NCBI GenBank assembly: GCA_040381475.1
Contig: JBEIHH010000001.1
Span: 81,167 to 145,166, forward strand
Reading direction: 5' to 3'
From: JAIBBG01 sp040381475
GTDB taxonomy: Bacteria > Bacteroidota > Bacteroidia > Flavobacteriales_D > Sanyastnellaceae
DNA: 64,000 bases
The notes under the pieces are model-generated. The model saw nothing but the letters and a program-made list of their open reading frames with translations, was not told where the DNA came from and did no database searches. Positions 16,880-25,963 of this stretch are shown here, piece after piece. The number at the start of each line of letters is the position of its first letter. Position 1 is the first letter of the stretch. Both the position numbers and the translations under genes were made by a program.

Positions 16880-17817
16880 TTGACGATTTGAAGATTCCTT
16901 ACGATGCAGTTTTTTGCCTTCCTGTTGACGATGGTGGAAGGCAGGCGTGGTATTTTCATCTCAACGAGTCTGGTAATTTGGAAAATGAAGCGGGAGTTGG
17001 TCTATCGGTCCAGCCTTTTGCTGATAATGCTAAACGGATTTCTCAAAGTGAAACAAGTCGTGATAGCCATGCCTCTTGCATTTTAAGGGCTCTTGATCTT
17101 ATGAGACAAGGTCCTTTGCGCAAAGTCATTGTGAGCAGAGTCAAACATGTCGCGAGAAAGTCTGGTAATTTGCATGAACTGATCGGTCGGTTGTGTGAAG
17201 CTTATCCGGGTGCATTTGTATACCACCTTAAACATCCTCAATGGGGAGAATGGATAGGAGCAACCCCTGAAATCCTATTGAAAAAAAGTGGGAACAGATT
17301 TACGACGGTTGCGTTGGCCGGTACATTGGACACCGGCAGCAAGGATATATGGAGTCTCAAGTTGAGAGAGGAACAAGCTTTGGTTGCGGAATTCATAGAT
17401 GATGTAATTGACCAATTCAACTTCCGTGAGAAACAAGTACGGGGTCCTGTTGACCTGGTTGCAGGACCTGTTCGCCATCTCTGCACAACTTTTTCATTTG
17501 AAAGCGATACTTCCGTTCATGATCTCCTAACCGCTTTGCATCCAACTCCTGCTGTTTGCGGACTCCCTAGAGATCAGGCCCGGGAGTTCATTGAGCAAAA
17601 TGAAAATCATGAACGCAGATTATATACCGGCTATATCGGTTTAGACGTTCCGGATGGAGAATCTATTTACATGGTCAATTTGCGATGCATGCAGGTCTTT
17701 GACGATCATTTTGAGCTCCATCTCGGTGGCGGAGTTACGTCAATGAGTACACCTGAAGAGGAATGGGAAGAAACAGAACGTAAGTCAAAGGTTCTGATGA
17801 ATATCATAGAGCAATGA
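16876..17817 (+). CDS. menF: isochorismate synthase
   Basis: 313 aa chorismate-binding enzyme. Converts chorismate to isochorismate, the first step to menaquinone. Motifs include RKVIVSRVKH (Lys general base), WIGATPEILLKK, TVALAGTLD, LREEQALVAEFIDDVI, GPVRHL, and LHPTPAVCGLPRDQA followed by the ENHERRLYTGYIG stretch that binds magnesium. A Met at 16876 overlaps the menI stop as ATGA. It is shorter than E. coli MenF because the variable N-terminal half is reduced. Siderophore-type isochorismate synthases have the same core, but the menI neighbour favours menaquinone. Confidence 0.9.
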   Translation: MIDDLKIPYDAVFCLPVDDGGRQAWYFHLNESGNLENEAGVGLSVQPFADNAKRISQSETSRDSHASCILRALDLMRQGPLRKVIVSRVKHVARKSGNLHELIGRLCEAYPGAFVYHLKHPQWGEWIGATPEILLKKSGNRFTTVALAGTLDTGSKDIWSLKLREEQALVAEFIDDVIDQFNFREKQVRGPVDLVAGPVRHLCTTFSFESDTSVHDLLTALHPTPAVCGLPRDQAREFIEQNENHERRLYTGYIGLDVPDGESIYMVNLRCMQVFDDHFELHLGGGVTSMSTPEEEWEETERKSKVLMNIIEQ

Positions 17818-17820
17818 ATA

Positions 17821-17849
17821 AAAAGGGCCACTCAAAGAGCAGCCCTTTT
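17821..17849. terminator. bidirectional terminator between menF and the OmpA/TPR lipoprotein gene
   Basis: AAAAGGGC (17821-17828) pairs with GCCCTTTT (17842-17849), 13-nt loop, serving two convergent genes. Confidence 0.75.
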
Positions 17850-17868
17850 GAGAATGTCAATTACCGGG

Positions 17869-19569
17869 TCAGAAATTCATTTGATCCTTATTATTTCTGA
17901 ATTCAAGATCTTTTTTCGCTTTTTCACCAAGTGAAGCATCTTTAGCTACAGCATTGATCAGGTTGCTACCAACCGCTGAAGCGTCATTGCTGCGTGCAGC
18001 AATGATAGCACGGAGGTAATCTGCAAGACCTGAATTGTCACCACTGGCATCAATAGCAGATTTTGCACCGCCATTGTCTTTGTTAAGAAGCTTAGCCAAA
18101 GCCGTATTGAAAGTATTGTAGCTGCCCATTTTGCTTACTGCAGAGGAATAATCGCCATTCTGGATATCGATCAGACCTTTGTTGTAGCTTGATTCGGAAG
18201 ATCCTGATGCTTCGTTGAAGAAAGTAAGCGCTCCTTTTCGATCGCCACTGATTCGGGCAACAATTCCTTTGTTGTTGCTTGTTTCAGCAGTCTTCTGCAT
18301 ACTGTATGCCTTGCTCCACTGAGCTTCTGCATCAGAAAGTTTATTTTGCATGTAATAAACACAACCGAGATTGTTGAATGCACGGTAGTCAGCGTCACTT
18401 TTTTGAGTTGCTGCCTGATAAATGGCTGCTTTTTTAGCCAGATCATCAATCAACGAACCAGCCTTCATCAATTCTTCATACTTCAGAGAGGAAGGGTTGG
18501 ATGAACCAATTTGTGTCAACTCTACGTCACTGTATCCTTCGAGATCATATTTCACAATCATGCGACAACGACGTAGGCTCGGGAATATCACTTTCTGAAT
18601 TTCAAGATAAGTTTTAGAGATATTCTTGATTTCTTGCTCGCGTTGCTGAAGATCTGATGTCATTTTGAGAACGTTGATGATGATGTTGCGATCTTCAATA
18701 TTGGAAGTTTCCATAGCTGAGCGGAAACCTTCCCAGTCCTCACCTTTAGGCGACATAGTCAACATTCCATCATTCACATTGGTAACGTTCATTTTTTTGG
18801 CAAGATCCAGAAATGCTTTTTTACCTGCTTCTGCGCGCTCATTGGCAAGATTGTCGTTCAGGAGCATTTCTCCTTCAGGAGACGCATATGATACGAATTC
18901 TATTCCCTTGATGACCATTCGCGGATTGGCAGCCGCTGCGTTCAGGAAATTACCCAGATTGGTGATGTCCTGTTGCTTTAATTCTGCTGGCTTCAATGCT
19001 GAAGAGTTGTAGTCAAAATTGATTTGTGTGCTGTCATTGGTGTATGAAAGTGTTCTCACGAATTTGTCTTTCGACCAAACGCACTTGTCATCATTTTTCA
19101 TCAGATATGGAGTAGTAATGACGCCATCAGCCACGGGCACCGGGGCGAAATCTGCTTCTTTACTGCCCTGCTTGCCATGAATGCGAAGCTCCAATTTGCT
19201 TGTTTCCATTTCCGGCTTGTAGCCAATTCTATCAGTATAGCTGAAGCTTTTTCCTGTCTTGTAAGGAATTACATTACCATTACCGGCGGCCTGTTCACCC
19301 TGGTATGCCTGCATTTTATATTTTGCCTCTCCACCACTATACACTAGAACGGGAGTAGCCTCAACGCTTGCTTTTTTGGCAAAATACTTTGGCGGGAATT
19401 TACCCGAAATGGTAATTTCTACGCTGTCGCCGTGTACTTCAAGAGGATTAGGAGTAGCTGTAGCACCCAGTTCCTGGATGTACTTTTCCATTTTCTTAAT
19501 ACCATTACATGATGCAAGGATCACGATGGCTGTTACAGCTGCGATCACATAGAAGCTGTTCTTTTTCAT
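17869..19569 (-). CDS. lipoprotein with OmpA-like domain and TPR-like repeats
   Basis: 566 aa. Lipobox VILASC (Cys at about 21). Residues 30-200 are beta-rich with no family I can name. Residues about 205-290 look like an OmpA-C peptidoglycan-binding domain: INFDYNSSALKPAE, then SYASPEGEMLLNDNLANERA, which has the N..LA..RA signature. Residues 390-560 contain TPR-like helical pairs (AFNNLGCVYYMQNKLSDAEA and similar). This suggests an outer-membrane lipoprotein tethered to peptidoglycan that serves as a scaffold. It is flanked by terminators and reads alone. Function is unknown. Confidence 0.8.
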   Translation of the reverse strand: MKKNSFYVIAAVTAIVILASCNGIKKMEKYIQELGATATPNPLEVHGDSVEITISGKFPPKYFAKKASVEATPVLVYSGGEAKYKMQAYQGEQAAGNGNVIPYKTGKSFSYTDRIGYKPEMETSKLELRIHGKQGSKEADFAPVPVADGVITTPYLMKNDDKCVWSKDKFVRTLSYTNDSTQINFDYNSSALKPAELKQQDITNLGNFLNAAAANPRMVIKGIEFVSYASPEGEMLLNDNLANERAEAGKKAFLDLAKKMNVTNVNDGMLTMSPKGEDWEGFRSAMETSNIEDRNIIINVLKMTSDLQQREQEIKNISKTYLEIQKVIFPSLRRCRMIVKYDLEGYSDVELTQIGSSNPSSLKYEELMKAGSLIDDLAKKAAIYQAATQKSDADYRAFNNLGCVYYMQNKLSDAEAQWSKAYSMQKTAETSNNKGIVARISGDRKGALTFFNEASGSSESSYNKGLIDIQNGDYSSAVSKMGSYNTFNTALAKLLNKDNGGAKSAIDASGDNSGLADYLRAIIAARSNDASAVGSNLINAVAKDASLGEKAKKDLEFRNNKDQMNF

Positions 19570-19727
19570 GCGGATAACTATTTAGTTTAACAAATTGAAT
19601 TCGCTGCAAATCTAAACACGCACCATGGCTGGCAAAACTTAATTTCACAGGTATTCAAACCTTTTTCAACAGGGACTCAATGATAATTGGCAATGTTCAG
19701 AGATGAATACCGGAAGAAACTTTATTA

Positions 19728-20429
19728 TTACAGATTCATCGATAACCTCAGGAATTCATCCCAAAGCGCATCTTCAGGTGGAGGAGCGACGATGATAACG
19801 GGTGTTTTTTTCACCGGGTGAATGAACTCGATTTTTCTTGCATGTAAGTGGATTGAAGCGTTGTCGTTGGTTCTCCTTGATCCATATTTAATATCGCCTT
19901 TGATCGGGCAATTGAGACTTGACAAGGTCGCTCTGATCTGGTGGTGACGACCGGTTTTGGGATAAACCTCCATGAAGGTATAGTTGTCTCCTGATCCGAT
20001 CACTTTGTAGCTAAGCTCAGATTCTTTTCTGTCAGGCGCCGGTTCGTCGTATGCGAAGGTTTTATTCAGTTTTTCATCTTTCCACAGGTAATTGATTATA
20101 CGTGCTTCCTGTGGCTCGGGCATGCCTTTCACAACAGCCCAGTAAGTTTTTTGAACCTCCCTGTACTTGAACATGTTGGAAAGCCTGTTGAGCGCCTTCG
20201 TCGTTCTGGCGTAGAGCACTATGCCGCTAACCGGCCTGTCGAGCCTGTGTACTGTGCCTATAAATGCCAATCCGGGTTTGTTGAATTTCCACTTGACATA
20301 TCCTTTCACGGTTTCGCACAAAGTGGTGTCTCCACTGATATCACTCTGAATAATATCTGAATTACGCTTATTGACAACTATGATATGATTGTCTTCGTAA
20401 AGCACCCGGAGATTCTCCACTGTGCTCAT
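19728..20429 (-). CDS. RluA-family rRNA/tRNA pseudouridine synthase
   Basis: 233 aa from the ATG at 20429, which gives the common start MSTVENLRVLYEDNHIIVVN; an ATG at 20498 would add 23 polar residues. The catalytic motif GTVHRLDRPVSGIVLYARTT carries the nucleophilic Asp, and the GRHHQIRATLSSLNCPIKGD block with KYG follows. There is no S4 domain. The RNA target cannot be told from the sequence. Confidence 0.92.
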   Translation of the reverse strand: MSTVENLRVLYEDNHIIVVNKRNSDIIQSDISGDTTLCETVKGYVKWKFNKPGLAFIGTVHRLDRPVSGIVLYARTTKALNRLSNMFKYREVQKTYWAVVKGMPEPQEARIINYLWKDEKLNKTFAYDEPAPDRKESELSYKVIGSGDNYTFMEVYPKTGRHHQIRATLSSLNCPIKGDIKYGSRRTNDNASIHLHARKIEFIHPVKKTPVIIVAPPPEDALWDEFLRLSMNL

Positions 20430-20638
20430 GATGATTGGTTCTTTCGGCTGCGTTTTCCAATCTTTTGCCGACCTCGGCCTCTGTTCCTGATTTTCCATTT
20501 TACTCGTCTATTGTATGCGATGCACCATCGCTGCTCTTCTGCAAAAATAAAAATCTATTCAACTGGGTGACAAATCATCTTCAAGAATTACTTTGAAAAT
20601 GAATCGAACTTGATCCGGCATGAAATCTTGACAATTCT

Positions 20639-21454
20639 TCAATATTGTTCTTTTTCATTCGGAAAATTGCGGCTCTTGACGTCTGCCACATATTGTTCTA
20701 CCGCCTTGTGAATCTGTTCGCCAGCATTCATGTATCTGCGCAAAAAACGCGGACTGAAATCCTGGGTATAGCCCAACATATCATTCACTACGAGTACCTG
20801 ACCATCAACCTGATTACCGGCTCCAATGCCGATAATGGGAACTTCGACAGATGAAGCGACTTTGGCAGCCAACGACGCAGGGATTTTTTCCAGAACAATT
20901 GCGAAACAACCGCATTCATTGAGTAAACGGGCGTCACTGAGCAACCTTTCAGCTTCCGCATCTTCTTTTGCCCTTACCTGATACGTTCCGAACTTATAGA
21001 TACTTTGCGGGGTTAGCCCCAGATGTCCCATAACCGGAATACCTGCCGTAAGAATTCTTTGAATGGATTCTTTTATTTCGGCTCCTCCTTCCAACTTCAC
21101 TGCATGAGCGCCGCTTTCCTTCATGATGCGAATTGCTGAATTCAATGCCTCTTTCGAATTTCCTTGATATGATCCGAAAGGAAGATCCACAACTACCAGG
21201 CATCGTTTGGCGGCCCTGACTACCCCCTGCGCGTGATAAATCATTTGGTCAAGGGTAATAGGAAGGGTGGTTTCATGTCCGGCCATAACATTGCTGGCGC
21301 TGTCGCCTACCAGAATAACATCAATTCCTGCATCATCAACCAGACGGGCCATGCTGTAATCGTATGATGTTAGCATTGAGATTTTTTCACCCCGTTGCTT
21401 CATTTCCTGCAACGTGTTGGTGGTGATTCTCCGAATTTCTTTATTAACCGACAT
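20639..21454 (-). CDS. panB: 3-methyl-2-oxobutanoate hydroxymethyltransferase
   Basis: First step of pantothenate synthesis: transfers a one-carbon unit from methylene-THF to ketoisovalerate. 271 aa from the ATG at 21454, the usual family start (MSVNKEIRRITTNTLQEMK); a longer frame to 21529 lacks homologous residues. Metal-binding Asp in VGDSASNVMAGHETTLP, then VVDLPFGSY, AVKLEGG, GHLGLTPQS and IGIGAGNQVDGQVLV with the DMLG that ends the barrel. It diverges from the DUF1549-like lipoprotein gene. No panC is in the window. Confidence 0.95.
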   Translation of the reverse strand: MSVNKEIRRITTNTLQEMKQRGEKISMLTSYDYSMARLVDDAGIDVILVGDSASNVMAGHETTLPITLDQMIYHAQGVVRAAKRCLVVVDLPFGSYQGNSKEALNSAIRIMKESGAHAVKLEGGAEIKESIQRILTAGIPVMGHLGLTPQSIYKFGTYQVRAKEDAEAERLLSDARLLNECGCFAIVLEKIPASLAAKVASSVEVPIIGIGAGNQVDGQVLVVNDMLGYTQDFSPRFLRRYMNAGEQIHKAVEQYVADVKSRNFPNEKEQY

Positions 21455-21596
21455 GTGAGCAAAATTAGGATACTTGGCGTTTATCTGTTGGTTTTTATGC
21501 TTTTTCTGTTTCACATTAAGTCCGTGCAAATAATTTACGGATTAAACTGTTGTATGTCGTTTTATATCTTAACTTAGATACATCAAATCGGATTTC

Positions 21597-22535
21597 ATGA
21601 GGCTATTGTACCTTGTCATGGTTGTAATGATTTTGCATTCCTGCAAAAAGGAGCCTGAAACTGTGGTTTTTCAGAATAACAACATTCCCGTCTATGACGA
21701 AATACCTACCATTCTGGTGGAAAATTATGTCAACAGAATTTTTATTGATTTGATTGGACGTGAGCCAACAGATATGGAAATGTCAGCTGAAGTTGCTGCT
21801 TTGGAATCAGCCGAACTTTCTTCCGCAGCAAGACTGCAACTCGCCGATAAACTTATGAATTCAGCAGTATTTATTGAAGGTGACAGCAGTTATGCCCACG
21901 CATATCATCAGAAATTTTACGATGATTGCAAAGCGCGCTTTTTGAATGGAATTTCTGAATCTGAAGTCGTTGGCGATTACACTCTCTATTATTTCATGTC
22001 TGTTCAAGACTCAATACTGGGAAATATGATTGCTTTTGAATTGAACCGAAATGAAGCCAACAAAATCCTTGCAGTGATGAATACGAAATATGAATTGCGC
22101 AATGGATTAACAGATGTCTCTGAAGTTTGCAGAAGAATGTGTTTTAATGTGATGTACGACAACATCAACATGAACACCTTCAATTATATCAACGCCACTT
22201 TCGATGACCTGTTCTTCAGATTTCCCACGGATGCTGAGCTGGACGAAGCATTTGAACCTATAGAGCAAGTCCCATCTTCTGAGGATCCTGATCTTACCGG
22301 ATATCTTTTCGGAGAGGTTTTCAGCAATAAGTCGGAATATATTGACTTGCTTACAAGTTGTGATGAGTTTAGTGAAGGCATGATTCGTTGGGCTTATTTA
22401 AGTCTGATGTCGAGAGAGCCTACAACACCCGAAATTTACGTAATGCTTAGTAAACTGGGCACCAATTACAATATTGAAGAAGTGCAAAAAGCCATCATTG
22501 CAACGGATGAATTTGCAGGCTTTGACAACAACTAA
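21597..22535 (+). CDS. lipoprotein with DUF1549-like segment
   Basis: 312 aa, first gene of a five-gene exported cluster. Lipobox ILHSC at residues 12-16. Residues 40-75 (VENYVNRIFIDLIGREPTD) resemble the start of DUF1549, the domain that in Planctomycetes sits beside cytochrome and DUF1553 modules. The remainder is helical with no motif I know. A second copy of the pattern (LSLMSREPTTPEIYVML) is near the C-terminus. The next gene follows after 11 bp. I infer a surface or periplasmic partner of the DUF1501-like protein; no enzymatic residues are visible. Confidence 0.75.
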   Translation: MRLLYLVMVVMILHSCKKEPETVVFQNNNIPVYDEIPTILVENYVNRIFIDLIGREPTDMEMSAEVAALESAELSSAARLQLADKLMNSAVFIEGDSSYAHAYHQKFYDDCKARFLNGISESEVVGDYTLYYFMSVQDSILGNMIAFELNRNEANKILAVMNTKYELRNGLTDVSEVCRRMCFNVMYDNINMNTFNYINATFDDLFFRFPTDAELDEAFEPIEQVPSSEDPDLTGYLFGEVFSNKSEYIDLLTSCDEFSEGMIRWAYLSLMSREPTTPEIYVMLSKLGTNYNIEEVQKAIIATDEFAGFDNN

Positions 22536-22546
22536 AATTTTTCTCC

Positions 22547-23104
22547 ATGGAGGCAAATGAAAAAGTAACGATGAAGAATTCTGATACCTGCCGGGATCAG
22601 AAAGTTCCATCTGGTATGATCGGCTCTGCCGCGGGCGCATTGGCTGCTGTGGCGGTTTTTATGCAGGCCTGTAAAAAAGAACAAGTGGGACTATATGAGC
22701 TGAACGATTTGGCACTGGTTGGTTCTGCAGCTGACAAGAACAAATTGAAAACAAACCAGCAGTTCGTGAGCATTTTGTATACAAATCTTTTTCAATCCGG
22801 AATTGCATCAAGCGATGTCTTTGAAATAGATCGTCTTTTCCAAAGCATTGGAGATAGCGAATTGTCAAGAGAAGTTTTGATATCAAACTTCTTCAATGAT
22901 TCTGGTGTTCAGCTGCCAGCCGTTGCTGATATGAATAATGATCCCGACGCATTCATTGAGGAGACGTACAAACGTTTTTTTGTTCGTTTACCAAATGAAG
23001 CAGAAAAAACTTGGATAAGAAACTTCATACAGTCTAATCCATACATGACTCCGGAGCTTGTCTATTTCGCATTTGCTCTGAGTAACGAATACCAATACTA
23101 TTAA
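22547..23104 (+). CDS. small putative lipoprotein, paralogous in style to the preceding gene
   Basis: 185 aa. A long charged N-region precedes the hydrophobic stretch MIGSAAGALAAVAVF and a Cys at about 42 (MQACKKE), a probable lipobox. The C-terminal segment (TYKRFFVRLPNEAEKTWIRN) recalls the DUF1549-like repeats of the gene before it. Starts at 22547 or 22571 are both possible. Tight spacing (11 bp before, 13 bp after) places it in the same operon. No function assigned. Confidence 0.65.
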   Translation: MEANEKVTMKNSDTCRDQKVPSGMIGSAAGALAAVAVFMQACKKEQVGLYELNDLALVGSAADKNKLKTNQQFVSILYTNLFQSGIASSDVFEIDRLFQSIGDSELSREVLISNFFNDSGVQLPAVADMNNDPDAFIEETYKRFFVRLPNEAEKTWIRNFIQSNPYMTPELVYFAFALSNEYQYY

Positions 23105-23117
23105 CAATTGCCGTGAA

Positions 23118-24467
23118 ATGAAAAGAAGAGAATTCATCAAAAAAACCGCACTGACAACGGCAGGAGCTCTCGCCGCTCCTTACATATTGCCAAGCGGCAG
23201 ATTGTTTGCGCCAACCGGCTCGAGATCTTCTCAGCATGTGGTTTTTGTAATGTTCGCCGGCGGTGTAAGGCATCAGGAAAGTGTGGGTATGCGGTATCTT
23301 GAGGACAGTCAGGTTGGGGACCCTTATCCGGGCAACATCATGTACAATATGTTGACGGGTGATGCACCGACCATGAAGATAGCCTACGGCACAGGCGAGG
23401 GAGGAATCAATCCTATTCCTCAGCTCAGTCATTTCTCCCAGTTTGGTTCATTGCAATCGCAAGGCACATTGTTCAATGAAGTTGCTTCATTGAGCAGCGG
23501 TCATTTTGGTGGATTGAACACACTCATTCAGGGTGCCGATATTGCCGGTCAAGGTTTGAAACAAAGACCTCTCAATCCAACTATTTTTGAATATCTGCGC
23601 CGCCATGGTGGATACAAAGCAACAGATGTTTGGTTTGTTGGAAATGGTATCGATGGATCTACTCCGCTGCTCAACTATTCCGGCAACCCGGACTATGGAA
23701 TTAAGTATGGAGCGAATTTTATCGCGCCCACGGTTACGTTCGATGCGCCGGGCTTTCAGCATTTTTCAAATGCAAAAATTTATCATCCTGAAAATGAGCT
23801 TTCGCCGATGTACGCGATGAAAGCATTCCTCGATAATTCATTCGCACAATATGGCGGAGCATTGAACGCAATTGGAAATACCGAAGAGGAGAAACAGCAA
23901 ATCAAGGCATTCATGAATCTCATGTATGACAAGGTTCAGAATGGTACCATCATGTTGCCTCCTGTGTTCGATAATGGTGACGCAATTACAGTAGGATTTG
24001 CTGCAGAGGTAATGAAAGAATTCAAGCCTGCATTTCTTTGTGTTAATCTCAGCAATGTCGACGTATGCCACAGCAATTTCACCAGTTATGTACAAGCTAT
24101 GCATCGTGCAGATCACTCGGTAGGCTTCCTTTGGGATTTTATACAGAGCGACCCTGATCTGGCTGGTAATACAGATATTATCTGTATTCCGGAGTGTGGC
24201 AGAAACAGTGATCCTAACTCAATTCTCGATGAAAATTCATGGCGCGCATATGATCACAATGGAGATGATCTCAATTCATACCGCGTCTGGTCATTGATGG
24301 CCGGACCTTCTTTCCAGGCAGGGCTATCCCTTGGTTCAGAAGGATCACCTTTGGGTATGGTTACCGATGCAATGCTAACCGCAGCTGATATACTCGGTAT
24401 CAAAAATGAAGTTGCAGGCGCCGGGTTCCTTCATCCTGATACCTTGTCATTTCTTGATAGAATTTAA
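23118..24467 (+). CDS. DUF1501-like exported protein with twin-arginine signal
   Basis: 449 aa. Begins MKRREFIKKTALTTAGALAA, a twin-arginine (Tat) signal, so it is probably exported folded and may bind a cofactor or metal. The body has the look of DUF1501 / alkaline-phosphatase-fold proteins: QHVVFVMFAGGVRHQES near the start, CVNLSNVDVCHSNFTSY and IICIPECGRNSDPN in the middle, and AYDHNGDD before the end, giving Asp/His/Glu candidates for metal binding. The canonical catalytic Ser/Thr position is not evident to me. Neighbours on both sides are lipoproteins, and a cytochrome-like gene follows. Confidence 0.75.
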   Translation: MKRREFIKKTALTTAGALAAPYILPSGRLFAPTGSRSSQHVVFVMFAGGVRHQESVGMRYLEDSQVGDPYPGNIMYNMLTGDAPTMKIAYGTGEGGINPIPQLSHFSQFGSLQSQGTLFNEVASLSSGHFGGLNTLIQGADIAGQGLKQRPLNPTIFEYLRRHGGYKATDVWFVGNGIDGSTPLLNYSGNPDYGIKYGANFIAPTVTFDAPGFQHFSNAKIYHPENELSPMYAMKAFLDNSFAQYGGALNAIGNTEEEKQQIKAFMNLMYDKVQNGTIMLPPVFDNGDAITVGFAAEVMKEFKPAFLCVNLSNVDVCHSNFTSYVQAMHRADHSVGFLWDFIQSDPDLAGNTDIICIPECGRNSDPNSILDENSWRAYDHNGDDLNSYRVWSLMAGPSFQAGLSLGSEGSPLGMVTDAMLTAADILGIKNEVAGAGFLHPDTLSFLDRI

Positions 24468-24504
24468 ACACATTAGAACAGAAACACAGTAACGCATCCA
24501 TACC

Positions 24505-25479
24505 ATGCAAAAGACCTATTTTCTGATACTGCTTTTTGTAATCCTTTTTTTGTGTTTTGGATCATGCAAAAAAACTGAAGTGACAAATCCATATACGAAT
24601 GTTGTCGCCCCTGTTGAGAATGACAACCCTGATATAGATGATTTGCCTGAAGGTAGTTTTGCCTGGTTGCATGCCAAAATATTTCGACCCACTTGTGCAA
24701 ATTCGGGATGTCATGATGGCACTTTCGAACCGGAATTCAGAGGTATGGGCAGCACATATAGCTCATTGGTCAACCACCCTACAATTAGCAACACACCTGA
24801 TTATGCTTATCACTACAGAGTTCGGCCTGGAATTGCTGACTCCTCTTTTTTGATCAAGCGAATGACTTCATTTGTTCCAAATACATCAGGTATAATGCCT
24901 CCGGCTTATTCTGTAGGCGATGACTGGAACAACAATGAAACATATTACATCGATAAGATCAAAGAATGGATCAATGATGGAGCTAGAGACATTTATGGCC
25001 AGCAGGCTCCCGCGGCAAACGCTGATGCGCCGCCTCTTGTATACGGCCTGGTTGTTTTTCCTCATAACAATACAACAACTCCGTATTCCCGCGAAGCAGA
25101 GCCTCAATATGGCATTGGCGCTATTGAAGTTCCTTCCGAACTGGTTGATGTCTGGATTTATCCATACGACGACAACGCTTTTCCTGATCAGTTCGAATCC
25201 ATTCAATTGCTTGCTTCCACAAGTTCTCTGAATTTTACCAATTCGATATCTTCTACTTTCAATCTGTCAGGACCGGTTTATGCAGATCTGTTCGACAGCG
25301 GTTCGCCGGTTCCGTTCGTCTATAAAGCAACGCTTGACTTGTCAGCCGCCACGCCTGGTGCCTTTTATTATATGAGAAATTATCTCGATGACGGGGTACA
25401 ACCAACCCTGACTGAAATTCCGAATAGCGCTTCCAATCCGTTCTGGTTTCTGGTTTTTTCACTTAAAGTTATTTCATGA
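24505..25479 (+). CDS. lipoprotein with cytochrome c-like CX4CH haem site
   Basis: 324 aa. Lipobox CFGSC at about residues 13-17. Residues 50-170 resemble a planctomycete-type cytochrome c domain: FAWLHAKIFRPTCANSGCHD contains C-ANSG-C-H (four residues between the Cys instead of two), a later SGIMPP offers the distal Met, and YIDKIKEWINDGA is the final helix. Residues 190-324 look like a beta-sandwich. The stop overlaps the next start by ATGA. Haem attachment is an inference from the motif. Confidence 0.75.
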   Translation: MQKTYFLILLFVILFLCFGSCKKTEVTNPYTNVVAPVENDNPDIDDLPEGSFAWLHAKIFRPTCANSGCHDGTFEPEFRGMGSTYSSLVNHPTISNTPDYAYHYRVRPGIADSSFLIKRMTSFVPNTSGIMPPAYSVGDDWNNNETYYIDKIKEWINDGARDIYGQQAPAANADAPPLVYGLVVFPHNNTTTPYSREAEPQYGIGAIEVPSELVDVWIYPYDDNAFPDQFESIQLLASTSSLNFTNSISSTFNLSGPVYADLFDSGSPVPFVYKATLDLSAATPGAFYYMRNYLDDGVQPTLTEIPNSASNPFWFLVFSLKVIS

Positions 25480-25916
25480 AAAAAATCTTGATACTCATAC
25501 TGTTCCCGATATTGTGCTTTTCTTGCAAGAAAGAGGAGAATAAAGAAACAGCACCCGTTATCACTTTCAAGGGCATTTCAGCAACGACTCTGGAACAATT
25601 CAACAATACAGTCGTCATTTCTCTCGACTATGAAGACTTTCAGGGTGATTTGGGGGAATCAGATCCTGATAATTATAGCGTGCGGGTAAAAGATGCCAGA
25701 CTTTCAGATTATGACTGGTATCACATTCCTCCAGTGACGCCTGACAAGCAGGAATTGCATGTGAGGGGTTCTCTGTCGGTTCAACTGGATCCCTTGTTTC
25801 TGCTGGGTGTTGGTACCGAGGAATTTACCAGGTTTAGTATTGAAATACGGGACCGTCAAGGTAATTGGAGCAACATCATAAGTACTCCTAACGTCCTTAT
25901 TGTAGATTCCCTTTGA
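25476..25916 (+). CDS. small lipoprotein of unknown function
   Basis: 146 aa. Lipobox LCFSC followed by KKEE. The rest is a predicted beta-sandwich with no motif I recognise. Its ATG overlaps the previous stop (ATGA), so it is translationally coupled to the cytochrome-like gene and likely the last member of the cluster before the giant T9SS gene. Confidence 0.75.
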   Translation: MKKILILILFPILCFSCKKEENKETAPVITFKGISATTLEQFNNTVVISLDYEDFQGDLGESDPDNYSVRVKDARLSDYDWYHIPPVTPDKQELHVRGSLSVQLDPLFLLGVGTEEFTRFSIEIRDRQGNWSNIISTPNVLIVDSL

Positions 25917-25963
25917 TGTATTAGCTTGCACCTTGTAAATTTTTGTGTGCGAAAATGCTTTTT

